Positions 23,214-32,667 of a stretch of 64,000 nucleotides of DNA are shown here, piece by piece; the first letter of the stretch is position 1, and the number at the start of each line of letters is the position of its first letter. A program made the translations under genes and the position numbers. The stretch lies in NCBI RefSeq assembly GCF_900455735.1, contig NZ_UAUI01000007.1:122097-186096 (forward strand). The letters are read 5' to 3'. This stretch comes from Rhodococcus wratislaviensis (GTDB taxonomy: Bacteria; Actinomycetota; Actinomycetes; Mycobacteriales; Mycobacteriaceae). The notes beneath the pieces were generated by a model that saw nothing but the letters and a program-made list of their open reading frames with translations, ran no database searches and was not told the origin of the DNA.

Positions 23214-24023
23214 TTCCACCGGCTTGCTTCGGGTGAACGGCTTCTTCCGCGCCACCGGAGCGGAGTCGTCGGAGGTCTTCGCGGACTTCTCCTTGCGGCG
23301 TTCCCGCCACTCCGCGCGGATGAAGTAGGCCAGGCCGAGCGGGGCCATGATGCCGAACGCCAGCCACTGCAAGCCGTACGACAGGTACGGGCCCGCGTCG
23401 AGTTGGGGGAGCGGGATGGTCCCGAGCCCGCCGGGCTGATCGGGTTCGAGTTGCACGTACGCGTCGACGAGATCGGTGCCGATGAAACCGCCGATCTGAC
23501 CCGCGTCGATGTAGTACACCTGGCGGAGCCCGTTCTCGTCGATCGGCTCCTTGCCTGCGATGGTGCCCTCGGACTTGCGCACGCGACCGTCGAGCGTCAC
23601 CTGCCCGGCCGGTGGCGGATCCACCGGCGGCGGCTCGGTTCCCTGGACCGGTCGGACGTAGCCGCGGTTGACCAGAATCGTGCGACCGTCGGCCAGTTGC
23701 AGCGGCGTCAGGACCTCGTACGCGGGCTGCGATTCGATGGACCGCAACCGGACCAGCAGATCACTGTTCTGGACGTAGGAGCCCGTCGCGGTGACGCGGC
23801 GCCACTCGTCGTCCGGATTCGGCGCCACGCCGGACAGCAGCGTCTCCAGCGGGACGGGATCGGCGTCGACCGAGTCGGCGATCAGCTGGTTCCGGTGCTC
23901 CGTCGACGTGTTCTTGCCGAGCTGCCACGGAGCGAGCACGTAGAAACACATGAATGCGAATCCGGCGACCACCAAGGCCAACACCAACCAGCCGGGTCGC
24001 AACAGAAATCTCAGCCTTCGCAC
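23154..24023 (-). CDS. SURF1 family cytochrome oxidase assembly protein
   Basis: Assembly factor for the aa3-type cytochrome c oxidase, anchored by two transmembrane helices. The 289-residue protein has an N-terminal helix (about 11-30) followed by LAPWQLGKNTSTEHRN, then the SURF1 domain with VLVNRGYVRP-like ILVNRGYVRP (near 140), and a second helix near 235 with YGLQWLAFGIMAPLGLAYF. A basic, Lys-rich C-terminal tail follows. GTG 24023 is the start with good family agreement. The last 60 bp overlap cobD on the other strand. Position matches Rv2235. Confidence 0.92.
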   Translation of the reverse strand: MRRLRFLLRPGWLVLALVVAGFAFMCFYVLAPWQLGKNTSTEHRNQLIADSVDADPVPLETLLSGVAPNPDDEWRRVTATGSYVQNSDLLVRLRSIESQPAYEVLTPLQLADGRTILVNRGYVRPVQGTEPPPVDPPPAGQVTLDGRVRKSEGTIAGKEPIDENGLRQVYYIDAGQIGGFIGTDLVDAYVQLEPDQPGGLGTIPLPQLDAGPYLSYGLQWLAFGIMAPLGLAYFIRAEWRERRKEKSAKTSDDSAPVARKKPFTRSKPVESAPRTAAEAKLADRYGKGR

Positions 24024-24066
24024 GCCTCCACGGTAGCCGCTCGCAGGTGGGGACCCTGATCGTGGG

Positions 24067-24540
24067 TTACCGGCTGCGCACCCAGTCGAGCAGCCCGGGC
24101 ACCGCGGCCTCGATCTGCAGGCGGACCCGCTCGAAGTCCTCGAGGTCGCCGTAGAAGGGGTCGGGGACGGACGACGTGTCCGCATCCGGGTCGAAGCTGC
24201 GCAGCAGCCGTCGGCGTTCGTCGGGCACGCCCATGTGGGCAAGCTCACGGTCGTGGTTGGCCGCGAGAGCGACCACCAGATCGGCGCCGAGATGAAACGG
24301 CCCGACCTCCGCTGCCGTGTGGCCCGTCGGGTACCCGTTCAGCTTCAGGGTCTCGTTGGTGCGGATGTCGGCCTCGCGGCCGACGTGCCAGCCGTGGGTC
24401 CCGGCGCTGCTCACCATCACCCGGTCGTCGAGGGCTTCCCGGCGGAGGTGTTCGGCGAAGATCTTCTCGGCCATGGGGGAGCGGCAGATGTTGCCGGTGC
24501 ACACGAACGTCACGTGCAACGGGGTGTCAGGCCGCGTCAT
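24067..24540 (-). CDS. ptpA: Low-molecular-weight protein tyrosine phosphatase PtpA
   Basis: A 157-residue phosphotyrosine phosphatase. The catalytic P-loop is Cys14-TGNICR-Ser (C-x5-R) and the general acid Asp is in VPDPFYGD near residue 126. Length and motifs fit the LMW-PTP family and the PtpA ortholog of M. tuberculosis (Rv2234). ATG 24540 lies 14 bp inside the upstream HAD-type gene, the counterpart of ptkA, so the two are coupled. In M. tuberculosis PtpA is secreted into host cells; nothing in this sequence indicates an export signal. Confidence 0.94.
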   Translation of the reverse strand: MTRPDTPLHVTFVCTGNICRSPMAEKIFAEHLRREALDDRVMVSSAGTHGWHVGREADIRTNETLKLNGYPTGHTAAEVGPFHLGADLVVALAANHDRELAHMGVPDERRRLLRSFDPDADTSSVPDPFYGDLEDFERVRLQIEAAVPGLLDWVRSR

Positions 24541-25228
24541 CGAGCATCTTCCCGAGGTGGGCGACGGTCTGCGCCGTCGTGTGCGCGCGCTCGGCCTCGG
24601 CCGGGAAACCGTAACCCCACTCGACGAACACCGCAGGGATGCCCCAGTGCGCGGCACCGAGGACGTCGTGGTCACGGTCGCCGACCATCAGGACGTCGGG
24701 GGTGGCGCCCTCGGTGGCGGTGACTCCCAGGTTCCGGAGGGAGTGGGCGATCACGTCCGACTTGGCGCGGCGACTGCCGTCGTCGCTGGCGCCGCCGATG
24801 AACTCGAAGTAGTGGGCCAGTTCGAAGTGCTCGAGGATGCGGATCGCGAACCGTTCGGACTTCGACGTGGCGACGGCGAGCCTCCTGCCGCTGTCGCGGG
24901 CGTCGATCAGCACCTTCTCGATGCCGTCGAAGACGGCGTTCTCCGCCCACCCCACGTTGTCGTAGCGCTCGAAGTAGGCGGCGATCGCTCGCTGCACGAC
25001 GTCTTCGTCCAGCCCCATCGACCGGAACGTGTCGATCATCGGCGGGCCGATGACGGCGTCGATCATCTCGTCGGTCGGTTCCGGCTGACCGATCGTCGCG
25101 AGCGCATGACGGAACCCGGCGTGAATGCCGGGCGCGGAGTCGGTGAGGGTGCCGTCGAGATCGAACAGCACGATCGGAGCCGACAGAGCAGAAGGGGCGG
25201 AGGACGGGGAGGTGGAGAGAGATGTCAC
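24527..25228 (-). CDS. ptkA: HAD-superfamily protein, PtkA/phosphoglycolate phosphatase-like
   Basis: A 233-residue HAD-fold protein. Motif I is LFDLDGTLTDSA (Asp near 22 and 24), motif II VATSKS, and motif IV MVGDRDHDV with the cap domain between. By fold it would be a phosphatase of the Gph type. Its place directly upstream of, and overlapping, ptpA matches M. tuberculosis Rv2232, reported as protein tyrosine kinase PtkA that phosphorylates PtpA. Whether this ortholog is a kinase or phosphatase cannot be read from the sequence; the N-terminal extension of the mycobacterial protein is shorter here. Confidence 0.85.
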   Translation of the reverse strand: MTSLSTSPSSAPSALSAPIVLFDLDGTLTDSAPGIHAGFRHALATIGQPEPTDEMIDAVIGPPMIDTFRSMGLDEDVVQRAIAAYFERYDNVGWAENAVFDGIEKVLIDARDSGRRLAVATSKSERFAIRILEHFELAHYFEFIGGASDDGSRRAKSDVIAHSLRNLGVTATEGATPDVLMVGDRDHDVLGAAHWGIPAVFVEWGYGFPAEAERAHTTAQTVAHLGKMLDDAA

Positions 25229-25257
25229 CGGACCATTGTCCCTTAGGCTCGACAGCT

Positions 25258-26292
25258 GTGGACATTCGTGCCGGTAGCCGGGAGAGCCTGCGTCACCACG
25301 GAGACGTGGATGCGGGCCCCGGTCTCCTCGATTTCGCAGTGAACGTGCAGGGCGACGGGCCCCCCGAATGGCTGCGACTGCGGCTTGCGGACGCGTTGCC
25401 GCGCCTGGGCTCCTATCCCACCGTCGCTGCCGATCGCGCCGCCCGGAGCGCCGTGGCCTCCCGGCACGGCCGCTCGCCCGACGAGGTGCTGCTGCTCTCG
25501 GGTGGGGCCGAGGGCTTCTCCCTGCTCCCGCGGCTCGGGGTCCGGGAGGCGGCGCTGATCCATCCGTCGTTCACGGAACCGGAGTGGGCGCTGCGGGAGG
25601 CGAACGTGCCCGTCACGCAGGTGCTGCTCGACGATCCGTACGTTCTGGACGCCGCTGCGGTCCCCGGATCCGCCGACCTGGTGGTGATCGGCAACCCGAC
25701 CAATCCCACCTCGGTACTGCACTCGGCGGAGGAGATCCTGCGGCTGCGCCGGCCCGGGCGGATCGTCGTGGTCGACGAGGCGTTCGCCGACGCGGTGCCG
25801 GGCGAGGCCGAGTCGCTCGCCGGTCGTTCGCTGCCCGACGTGCTGGTGCTGCGCAGCCTCACCAAGACGTGGGCTCTGGCCGGACTGCGCTGCGGGTACG
25901 CCCTCGGCTCCCCGGAGGTTCTCGAACGCCTGCAGGTGGGGCGGGCGCACTGGCCACTGGGAAGCCTGCAGGTGGAGGCGATCGCCGCATGCAGCGAACC
26001 GGACGCCGTCGCCGCCGCCCGCGAGCACGCCGTCGTGCTGGGCGCGTGGCGGGCCGACATGATCCGGCGGCTGAACGCGATCGGCGTCGCGGTGCACCAG
26101 CCCGCCGCCGCACCGTTCCTGCTGCTCCGACTGCCGGACGGCGAACTCGTGCGGAAGCAACTACGCGAGCGCGGCATCGCCGTGCGGCGGTGCGACACGT
26201 TCCCCGGACTCGGTCCCGACTTCCTCCGGGTCGCGGTGCGCCCCCGAGAGCAGGCCGACGTCCTGATCGAGACGATGAAGGAGATCCTGTGA
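25258..26292 (+). CDS. cobC: Threonine-phosphate decarboxylase-like aminotransferase CobC
   Basis: A 344-residue fold-type I PLP enzyme of the histidinol-phosphate aminotransferase/CobC group (Rv2231c). In cobalamin synthesis it makes aminopropanol phosphate from threonine phosphate, the substrate used by CobD. The PLP lysine is in [16 protein letters not shown] (near 205); [10 protein letters not shown] and VVDEAFAD are the cofactor-ring motifs. GTG 25258 follows a TTAGGCT tract by 8 bases and has no ribosome binding site. The stop overlaps the next start as GTGA. It is divergent from the ptkA-ptpA pair by 29 bp. Confidence 0.9.
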   Translation: MDIRAGSRESLRHHGDVDAGPGLLDFAVNVQGDGPPEWLRLRLADALPRLGSYPTVAADRAARSAVASRHGRSPDEVLLLSGGAEGFSLLPRLGVREAALIHPSFTEPEWALREANVPVTQVLLDDPYVLDAAAVPGSADLVVIGNPTNPTSVLHSAEEILRLRRPGRIVVVDEAFADAVPGEAESLAGRSLPDVLVLRSLTKTWALAGLRCGYALGSPEVLERLQVGRAHWPLGSLQVEAIAACSEPDAVAAAREHAVVLGAWRADMIRRLNAIGVAVHQPAAAPFLLLRLPDGELVRKQLRERGIAVRRCDTFPGLGPDFLRVAVRPREQADVLIETMKEIL

Positions 26293-27428
26293 ACCCGGTG
26301 CGTCTCGCCGACGTGATCGCGACCCTGGACGCGGCGTACCCGCCCGCCCTCGCCGAATCGTGGGACTCCGTCGGCCTCGTATGCGGCGACCCCGACGACA
26401 CGGTGGCGACGGTGACGATCGCGGTCGATCCGACCGCCGCGGTGGTCGACGAGGCGATCGACGCCGGCGCCGACCTTCTGCTCGTCCACCACCCGCTGCT
26501 GCTGCGGGGCGTCGACACCGTCGGCGCTCACACACCGAAGGGTGCGCTCGTCCACAAGCTGATCAAGGCCGGATGCGCCCTGTTCACCGCACACACCAAC
26601 GCCGACTCCGCGGACCCCGGCGTGTCCGACGCCCTGGCAGCGGCGCTCGGACTCACCGTCACCGGGCCGATCGACCCGCAGCCCACCGAGAACCTCGACA
26701 AGTGGGTCGTCCTGGTCCCGGCAGGCGACGCAGACGCGGTGCGTCGCGCCCTGTTCGACGCGGGCGCCGGTCACATCGGCAACTACCGCGACTGCAGCTG
26801 GTCCGTCACCGGGCAGGGCCAGTTCCTCCCGACCGACGGCGCGAACCCCACCCTCGGTGCGGTCGGTGCGCTCGAACGTGTCGAGGAGAGCCGGGTGGAG
26901 GTGATCGCCCCGCGCGGCATCCGGCAGAAGGTGCTCGCCGCGATGCGCGCCGCCCACCCGTACGAGGAGGTCGCGTTCGACGTCTTCGAGATGGCGACGT
27001 TCCCCGGACCCCGCGGCCTCGGGCGGGTCGGGGAGCTCTCCGAGCCGCTGTCGCTGCGCGACTTCACCGGCCGGGTGGCGGACGCGCTCCCCGCCACGAC
27101 GTGGGGCGTGCGCGCGGCGGGCGACCCCGACGCCACGATCCGCACCGTCGCGGTGTGCGGCGGCTCGGGCGACTCCTACCTGGACGCCGTCGCACGGCTC
27201 GGCGTGGACGCCTACGTCACCGCCGATCTGCGACACCACCCGGCGGACGAGCACCTGCGCGCCGGAGGCCCGGCCCTCATCGACGTCGCGCACTGGGCGA
27301 GCGAGCAGCCGTGGTGTGACCAGGCCAAGGGCGTCCTCGACACCGCTTTCGGCCGGACGCCGGAATGGCAGGTGCGGGTGTCGGCCGTACGGACCGATCC
27401 GTGGTCGGTCAGCGCGTCGCCGTCGTAG
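26289..27428 (+). CDS. Nif3-like dinuclear metal-centre protein
   Basis: A 379-residue protein of the Nif3/YbgI/YqfO family, which forms hexamers with a dinuclear metal site; in some bacteria it acts as a GTP cyclohydrolase-like or unknown hydrolase. Metal-ligand segments are [13 protein letters not shown] (near 65), [10 protein letters not shown] (near 102) and DVAHWASEQ (near 335). A central PII-like insert (about 130-240) makes it the long form. The GTG at 26289 overlaps the cobC stop, so it is translated from the same message. It corresponds to Rv2230c. Role in the pathway is unknown. Confidence 0.92.
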   Translation: MNPVRLADVIATLDAAYPPALAESWDSVGLVCGDPDDTVATVTIAVDPTAAVVDEAIDAGADLLLVHHPLLLRGVDTVGAHTPKGALVHKLIKAGCALFTAHTNADSADPGVSDALAAALGLTVTGPIDPQPTENLDKWVVLVPAGDADAVRRALFDAGAGHIGNYRDCSWSVTGQGQFLPTDGANPTLGAVGALERVEESRVEVIAPRGIRQKVLAAMRAAHPYEEVAFDVFEMATFPGPRGLGRVGELSEPLSLRDFTGRVADALPATTWGVRAAGDPDATIRTVAVCGGSGDSYLDAVARLGVDAYVTADLRHHPADEHLRAGGPALIDVAHWASEQPWCDQAKGVLDTAFGRTPEWQVRVSAVRTDPWSVSASPS

Positions 27429-27526
27429 CGCCGTCCGGCCGAAACCCGTGATCCGCCGGGGTACGGTTGACACCCAGCAATCTGCACACAAGAACCCTTC
27501 ACAGAAGACAGCAGGAGTTACCACGC

Positions 27527-28264
27527 GTGAACGTCGAACCACAGGTGCAGTCCAAGCTTCTCGACCTCGCCGGCGTCGATGCGGAGCTGTCGAGGATCGC
27601 CCACCGACGCACCGCGCTTCCCGAGCGTCAGGAAGTCGAGCGGCTCGAGGCGGAGCGCGTCACCCGTAAGGACGCGGCCGTGGCCGTCGAAATCGTCCTC
27701 GACGATCTCGACCGCGACATCCGCAAGCTCGAAGGTGAGGTCGACGCCGTCCGTCAGCGCGAGGACCGCGACCGCACGCTGCTCCAGAGCGGAACGGTCG
27801 GATCGAAGCAGCTCACCGAACTCGAACACGAACTCGGCAGCCTCGTCCGCCGTCAGGGACTGCTCGAGGACGAATTGCTCGAGGTGATGGAACGGCGCGA
27901 AGCGTCGCAATCCGACCACGACCACGCCGGCGCGCAGCTGTCGCAGATCGAGGATGACCTCATCGACGCCGCCCGCCGCCGGGACGACGCCGTCGCGGAT
28001 CTGGACGCCGCCGAGCAGCGCTGCATCCGCGACCGCACGGCGCTGGCCGACCAGTTCCCCGCCGATCTCATCGCCGTCTACGAGAAGCAGCGCAGCCAGA
28101 ACGGTGTCGGTGCGGCACTGCTGCAGGCGCGGCGCTGCGGAGCGTGCCGCATCGAACTCGACCGCGGCGAGATCGCCCGCATCACCGCGAGCGCACCCGA
28201 CGTCGTCGCGCGCTGCTCCGAATGCGGCGCGATCCTGGTGCGCACCAAGGAGTCGGGTCTGTGA
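27527..28264 (+). CDS. Coiled-coil zinc-ribbon protein (CT398-like)
   Basis: A 245-residue protein with a long N-terminal coiled coil (about 10-190, many Glu/Leu/Arg heptads) and a C-terminal zinc ribbon with Cys pairs CGACRIEL and CSECGAIL. The family (Rv2229c; Chlamydia CT398) is conserved but of uncertain function; roles in late regulation or binding to secretion proteins have been proposed elsewhere. GTG 27527 is set by GCAGGAG (27511-27517). It overlaps the RNase H-CobC gene as GTGA. Confidence 0.9.
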   Translation: MNVEPQVQSKLLDLAGVDAELSRIAHRRTALPERQEVERLEAERVTRKDAAVAVEIVLDDLDRDIRKLEGEVDAVRQREDRDRTLLQSGTVGSKQLTELEHELGSLVRRQGLLEDELLEVMERREASQSDHDHAGAQLSQIEDDLIDAARRRDDAVADLDAAEQRCIRDRTALADQFPADLIAVYEKQRSQNGVGAALLQARRCGACRIELDRGEIARITASAPDVVARCSECGAILVRTKESGL

Positions 28265-29367
28265 GTGCCGGTCGGGTCGTCGTCGAGGCCGACGGTGGTT
28301 CGCGCGGCAATCCCGGACCCGCCGGCTACGGCGCCGTGGTGTTCGACGCCGACCACGGCACCGTACTCGCGGAGCGTAAGGAGAGCCTCGGGATCGCCAC
28401 GAACAACGTCGCCGAGTACCGGGGCCTGATCGCCGGTCTCGACGCCGCCGCCGAACTCGGCGCGTCCGAGGTGGAGGTGCGGATGGACTCCAAACTGGTG
28501 GTCGAGCAGATGTCCGGGCGCTGGAAGGTGAAGCACCCGGACATGATTCCGCTGCAGCGTCAGGCGTCCACACTGGCCCGGCAGTTCGATCGCGTGTCCT
28601 ACACGTGGATTCCGCGGGCGGAGAACGCGCACGCCGACCGCCTCGCCAACGAGGCCATGGACGGCGCCGCCGGCATTTCCGACGCCGAACCGGAACCGGC
28701 TGCCGTCCAGTCGGAGAAGACCACCCCCGCGGCGCCGGGCTGGATGGACACGACGGGCGCCCCGACCCGGATGCTGCTGCTCCGGCACGGGCAGACCGCG
28801 CTGTCCGTCGACCGGCGGTACTCGGGTCGAGGGAATCCCGCCCTCACCGAGATCGGGCAGGCCCAGGCGAACGGCGCGGCCGCCCGCTTCGCGGGCAACA
28901 GCGGAATCGCGGCCGTGGTGTCGTCCCCGTTGGGGCGCGCGCAGCAGACCGCGACGGCGGCGGCGAAGGTCCTCGGGCTCCCGGTCACCGTGCACGAGGG
29001 CCTCACCGAAACCGACTTCGGCGAGTGGGAGGGCCTCACGTTCCGGGAGGCTGCCGACCGCGACCCCGAACTGCACCGCAAGTGGTTGTCGGATACGTCG
29101 GTGTGCCCGCCTGCGGGGGAGAGCTTCGACGAGGTGCGGGAGCGCATCCTGAAGGTCCGCGACGACCTCACCGCTTCCTACGCCGGCTCCACGATCCTGG
29201 TGGTCACCCACGTGACCCCCATCAAGACCCTGTTGCAGTTGGCGCTCGACGCGGGACCCTCCCTGCTGTACCGGCTGCATCTGGATCTGGCGTCGCTGAG
29301 CATCGCCGAGTTCTATCCCGACGGCGGCTCGTCCGTCCGCCTGGTCAACGACACCTCCCACCTGTGA
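28261..29367 (+). CDS. Bifunctional RNase HI / alpha-ribazole phosphatase-like protein
   Basis: A two-domain fusion of 368 residues. Residues 1-135 are RNase HI type: EADGGSRGNPGPAGYG, then NNVAEYRGLI and the Asp in VRMDSKLVVEQM, with DRLANEAM closing; it should degrade RNA of RNA:DNA hybrids. A 30-residue Ala/Pro-rich linker follows. Residues about 170-365 are a histidine phosphatase: LLLRHGQTALS, the TETDFGEWEGL segment and VVTHVTPIK. The same fusion is Rv2228c, where the phosphatase half has CobC (alpha-ribazole-5'-phosphate phosphatase) activity, linking it to the nearby cobalamin genes. GTGA overlap with the previous gene. Confidence 0.94.
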   Translation: MSAGRVVVEADGGSRGNPGPAGYGAVVFDADHGTVLAERKESLGIATNNVAEYRGLIAGLDAAAELGASEVEVRMDSKLVVEQMSGRWKVKHPDMIPLQRQASTLARQFDRVSYTWIPRAENAHADRLANEAMDGAAGISDAEPEPAAVQSEKTTPAAPGWMDTTGAPTRMLLLRHGQTALSVDRRYSGRGNPALTEIGQAQANGAAARFAGNSGIAAVVSSPLGRAQQTATAAAKVLGLPVTVHEGLTETDFGEWEGLTFREAADRDPELHRKWLSDTSVCPPAGESFDEVRERILKVRDDLTASYAGSTILVVTHVTPIKTLLQLALDAGPSLLYRLHLDLASLSIAEFYPDGGSSVRLVNDTSHL

Positions 29368-29405
29368 GTACTTGTTAACCGCGGGCGGTTGACAAGTACT
29401 CACAG
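29362..29405. terminator. Bidirectional hairpin containing both convergent stop codons
   Basis: The arms 29362-29382 and 29385-29405 are 21 bases each and pair throughout with one G-T. The stop of the RNase H-CobC gene (29365-29367) lies in one arm and the stop of the ArsB-like gene (29375-29377) in the same arm read from the other strand, so coding sequence of both genes forms part of the terminator. Confidence 0.88.
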
Positions 29406-30625
29406 GCCCAGAGGGCACCGACCGCGGCGAGCAGGGTCAATGGCGTGGTCACCAGCGCGAGAATCGTGAACGTCCGGAGATCTGCGGGAGATCCGGCGCG
29501 CGCGGCCACGCGCCGCCACAACATGATCGCCAGCGACCCCACGTACGTGAGGTTGGGGCCGAGGTTCACACCGAGCAGCATCGCCAGCACGAGTCCGGTC
29601 GGAGCGTGCGGTCCGAGCGCTGCCAGCAGGAGCAGCGTGGCGGGGAGGTTGTTCACCAGGTTCGCGGCGACCGCGGCGACGACGGCCATCGTGAGCAGTG
29701 CCGTGAACGACGTGTCGGTGGGCAGCCGCGTCCCGATCCATTCGCCGATCGGACCGTTCGCGACCCCGGCCACGACGACGCCGAGGATCAGGACGAACCC
29801 GCAGAACCACACGTCGATCGAGTACACGATCCGGCCCATGCTGGTCCGGCCGTCGCGCAGGGCGACGACGCCCAGCACGATCGCCCCCGCCGCGGCCACC
29901 CACGCCGGGGCGACACCGACGAAGCCGGACACCGCGAACCCCAGGAGTGTGGCCGCGATGATCGACAGTGCGACTACCGGCGCCGGCGGATCGCGCTTCG
30001 GCTCCGGCTCGGCTTCGGGCCGGTCGAGGTGACGCCGGAAGAACACGCGGAACAGGACCAGTTCGACGACGACCGCCACTGCCCACGGCAGCGCCATCAC
30101 GGCGGTGAAATGCAGGAAGGTCAACCCGGTCGCCGAGAACGCGATGAGGTTCGTGAGATTGGAGACGGGCAGCAGGGTCGACGCGGTGTTCGACAGGTGC
30201 GCGGTGGCATACGAATGGGGGCGCGGGTCCATCCGCAGCGAGCGGGCCGTGGCGATCACCGCCGGTGTCAGCAGGACCACCGTGGCATCGAGACTCAGCA
30301 CCGCGGTGGTCAGCGCCGCAGCTCCGAACACGAGAGTCAGCAGCCTCTTCGGATCCCCCCGCGCCCCGCGCCGCAACCGGCCCGCGATCCAGGTGAACAC
30401 CCCCATGGCGTCCGCGAGGTGCGCAAGGACGAGGATCGCCGCCAGGAACCCGACGGTCGGGGCCATCTCGGACACTTCGTCCCAGGCCGCCGTCGGCGTC
30501 ACCAGACCGGTGGCCAGGACGACGACGGCGGCCGGTGCGGCCGCGACGATCTCGGGCAGCTTGCGTGGACGCACGACCGCGAAGACGAGGACTCCGGCGA
30601 CGAGCGCCACCGCCAGAACTGTCAC
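29375..30625 (-). CDS. ArsB/NhaD-type (SLC13-like) ion transporter
   Basis: A 416-residue polytopic membrane protein with 10-12 hydrophobic segments and the ion-transporter superfamily repeats: LSLDATVVLLTPAVIATA (near 108), LSNTASTLLPVSNLTNL (near 143) and NLVNNLPATLLLLAALG (near 318). These Asn-rich hairpin motifs are those of ArsB and related arsenite or dicarboxylate carriers. No arsenic genes are nearby, so the substrate is open. GTG 30625 start; the next upstream gene ends 7 bp before. The end is embedded in the bidirectional hairpin. Confidence 0.86.
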   Translation of the reverse strand: MTVLAVALVAGVLVFAVVRPRKLPEIVAAAPAAVVVLATGLVTPTAAWDEVSEMAPTVGFLAAILVLAHLADAMGVFTWIAGRLRRGARGDPKRLLTLVFGAAALTTAVLSLDATVVLLTPAVIATARSLRMDPRPHSYATAHLSNTASTLLPVSNLTNLIAFSATGLTFLHFTAVMALPWAVAVVVELVLFRVFFRRHLDRPEAEPEPKRDPPAPVVALSIIAATLLGFAVSGFVGVAPAWVAAAGAIVLGVVALRDGRTSMGRIVYSIDVWFCGFVLILGVVVAGVANGPIGEWIGTRLPTDTSFTALLTMAVVAAVAANLVNNLPATLLLLAALGPHAPTGLVLAMLLGVNLGPNLTYVGSLAIMLWRRVAARAGSPADLRTFTILALVTTPLTLLAAVGALWACEYLSTARG

Positions 30626-30632
30626 CGAGGGG

Positions 30633-31160
30633 TCACTTCAGGAGCTTGTGGAGCGTGCGCAGATTCCGGGTCGTGGTGAACGCCTTGAGCTTGGGAGCGC
30701 CGGTGCTCTTGCCGAACCTGCTCTTCAGCGTCATGCCCCGTTCGACTTCCCAGTACAGGACGCCGTCGCCGGCCTGTACCCGTTCGACGTCCGGATCCAG
30801 CTCGTCCCCGATGCTCAGAAGTGTGTCCAGGACCTCGGGTTCGGGCGTCACCAGCACGTACGGGTGCCAGCCTTCTCGCTCGGGGTCGAACGGGTAGTCG
30901 TCGACGATCTTCCGTACCGTGTCGAGGTCGAGGACGAAAACCCAGGCTTCGTAGTGGAATTCGGCACGCAGCCCGGCTTCGATCTCACTCTTCAGTGCGG
31001 GGACGTCGTCGCGGTCGGAATCGAAGAGCACGTTGCCCGACGCGAGAACGGTCTTCACGTTCTCGAATCCCAGGTCGACGAAGGTGTTGCGGAGGTCGGC
31101 CATCTTGATGTTGATGCCGCCCACATTGATACCGCGCAGGAGGGCGGCGTATCGGGTCAT
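30633..31160 (-). CDS. DUF1697 family protein
   Basis: A 175-residue cytoplasmic protein of the DUF1697 family, widespread and uncharacterised. The diagnostic N-terminus ALLRGINVGGINIKMADLR and the middle VKTVLASGNVLFDS are present, and the C-terminus has the Arg/Thr TTRNLRTLHKL segment typical of the family. ATG 31160 is the start; an in-frame ATG at 31184 would add eight residues without family support. It precedes the ArsB-like gene by 7 bp and is probably co-transcribed. Confidence 0.88.
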   Translation of the reverse strand: MTRYAALLRGINVGGINIKMADLRNTFVDLGFENVKTVLASGNVLFDSDRDDVPALKSEIEAGLRAEFHYEAWVFVLDLDTVRKIVDDYPFDPEREGWHPYVLVTPEPEVLDTLLSIGDELDPDVERVQAGDGVLYWEVERGMTLKSRFGKSTGAPKLKAFTTTRNLRTLHKLLK

Positions 31161-31203
31161 GATCAGACCATAGTGCGGCGGCATGACACGTTCGCGCGAA
31201 CTG

Positions 31204-31209
31204 TAGGCT
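31204..31209 (+). promoter_or_regulatory. -10 box of rnpB
   Basis: TAGGCT, the same hexamer that precedes several leaderless genes in this window, lies 5 bases before the first base of the RNase P RNA pairing. Confidence 0.55.
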
Positions 31210-31214
31210 GATCG

Positions 31215-31661
<447 letters not shown>

Positions 31662-31770
31662 TCACCTGCGCGCCGGTCGGCGAGGTCGCGACCCTGACTG
31701 GCGAGTAACAAACAGACCGGTTAGCATCTTTCCCGCAACGGCCCGACTGACCCGAATCGGGGTCGATGCC

Positions 31771-31807
31771 GGGGCCCGTCGCCCACGTCCGTGGGCGACG
31801 GGGCCCC
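31771..31807 (+). terminator. Terminator downstream of rnpB
   Basis: GGGGCCCGTCGCCCACG (31771-31787) pairs with CGTGGGCGACGGGGCCCC (31790-31807) with one bulged G and a 2-base loop, followed by TCTATC. Confidence 0.85.
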
Positions 31808-31855
31808 TCTATCGGCAGCAGTAAATGTAACTCGTGATAGCGGTAACATCTGTCC

Positions 31856-32659
31856 ATGGACTTGCCCCACGACATCGCCGGATCCGGCCCCACTCTGATA
31901 CTCGTGCACGGGGTGGTGCATCGCCGGCAGGCCTGGAACGCCCTGCTGGACCAGTTGACGCCCTATCGCCGGGTGGTCACCGTCGACCTTCCGGGACACG
32001 GAGAATCGGCGGCACTCGAAGACGGCCCGGACATGATGGATCAACTCCTCGAGGAACTGAGCGGGTTCGTCCGCTCGGTGACGCCGCCCGGCGAACGGCC
32101 GCACGTCGCCGGTAACTCGCTCGGAGGCTGGCTGTCCCTCGCTCTCGCGGCGCGGGGCGAGGTCGCCTCGGCCACGGCGCTGTCGCCCGCCGGCTTCTTC
32201 GTCAACCACGCCGATCAGGCCCGCACCATCTACACGTTCCGGGTCCTGCGCGGAATCGCCCGGGCGCTGGGGCCGAACGCTCCGAAGGCGCTGCGATACA
32301 AGGCCGTCCGCTATCCCTCGCTTGCCGCCTTCTTTGCGCGGCCCAGCCGGGTGCCGTACGAGGACGCCGTGATCGACGCGCACTCGCTCACCACGAATGC
32401 CCTGGTCGACAAGGGGATGACGGCCTCGTTCGACCTCCCGCCGGTCGTCGACGCGACGGTTCCGGTCACGGTGGCGTGGGGGCGGCGGGACCTGATTCTG
32501 CCGGTGTATCAGGCGCGACGGGTGCGCCGATTCTTCCCGCAGGCGCGGATACTGGTCCTGCCCGGCATCGGGCACGTCCCGATGACCGACGACCCGAATC
32601 TGATCAGCACGATTCTGCTCGGCGGCAGCTCGGCAGGTTCCCGCGACTCCCCGGACTGA
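31856..32659 (+). CDS. Alpha/beta hydrolase
   Basis: A 267-residue alpha/beta-hydrolase-fold enzyme. The oxyanion segment is LILVHGVVHRRQAW, the nucleophile elbow GNSLGG (Ser near 85), with the acid likely in WGRRDLILP and the His in LPGIGHVPM. It resembles esterases or C-C hydrolases; the substrate is unknown. ATG 31856 follows TAACAT (31844-31849) by 6 bases with no ribosome binding site, so the transcript is probably leaderless. The C-terminus is a Ser-rich tail. Convergent with the LysE gene, 8 bp apart. Confidence 0.87.
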   Translation: MDLPHDIAGSGPTLILVHGVVHRRQAWNALLDQLTPYRRVVTVDLPGHGESAALEDGPDMMDQLLEELSGFVRSVTPPGERPHVAGNSLGGWLSLALAARGEVASATALSPAGFFVNHADQARTIYTFRVLRGIARALGPNAPKALRYKAVRYPSLAAFFARPSRVPYEDAVIDAHSLTTNALVDKGMTASFDLPPVVDATVPVTVAWGRRDLILPVYQARRVRRFFPQARILVLPGIGHVPMTDDPNLISTILLGGSSAGSRDSPD

Positions 32660-32667
32660 CCTCCGCC

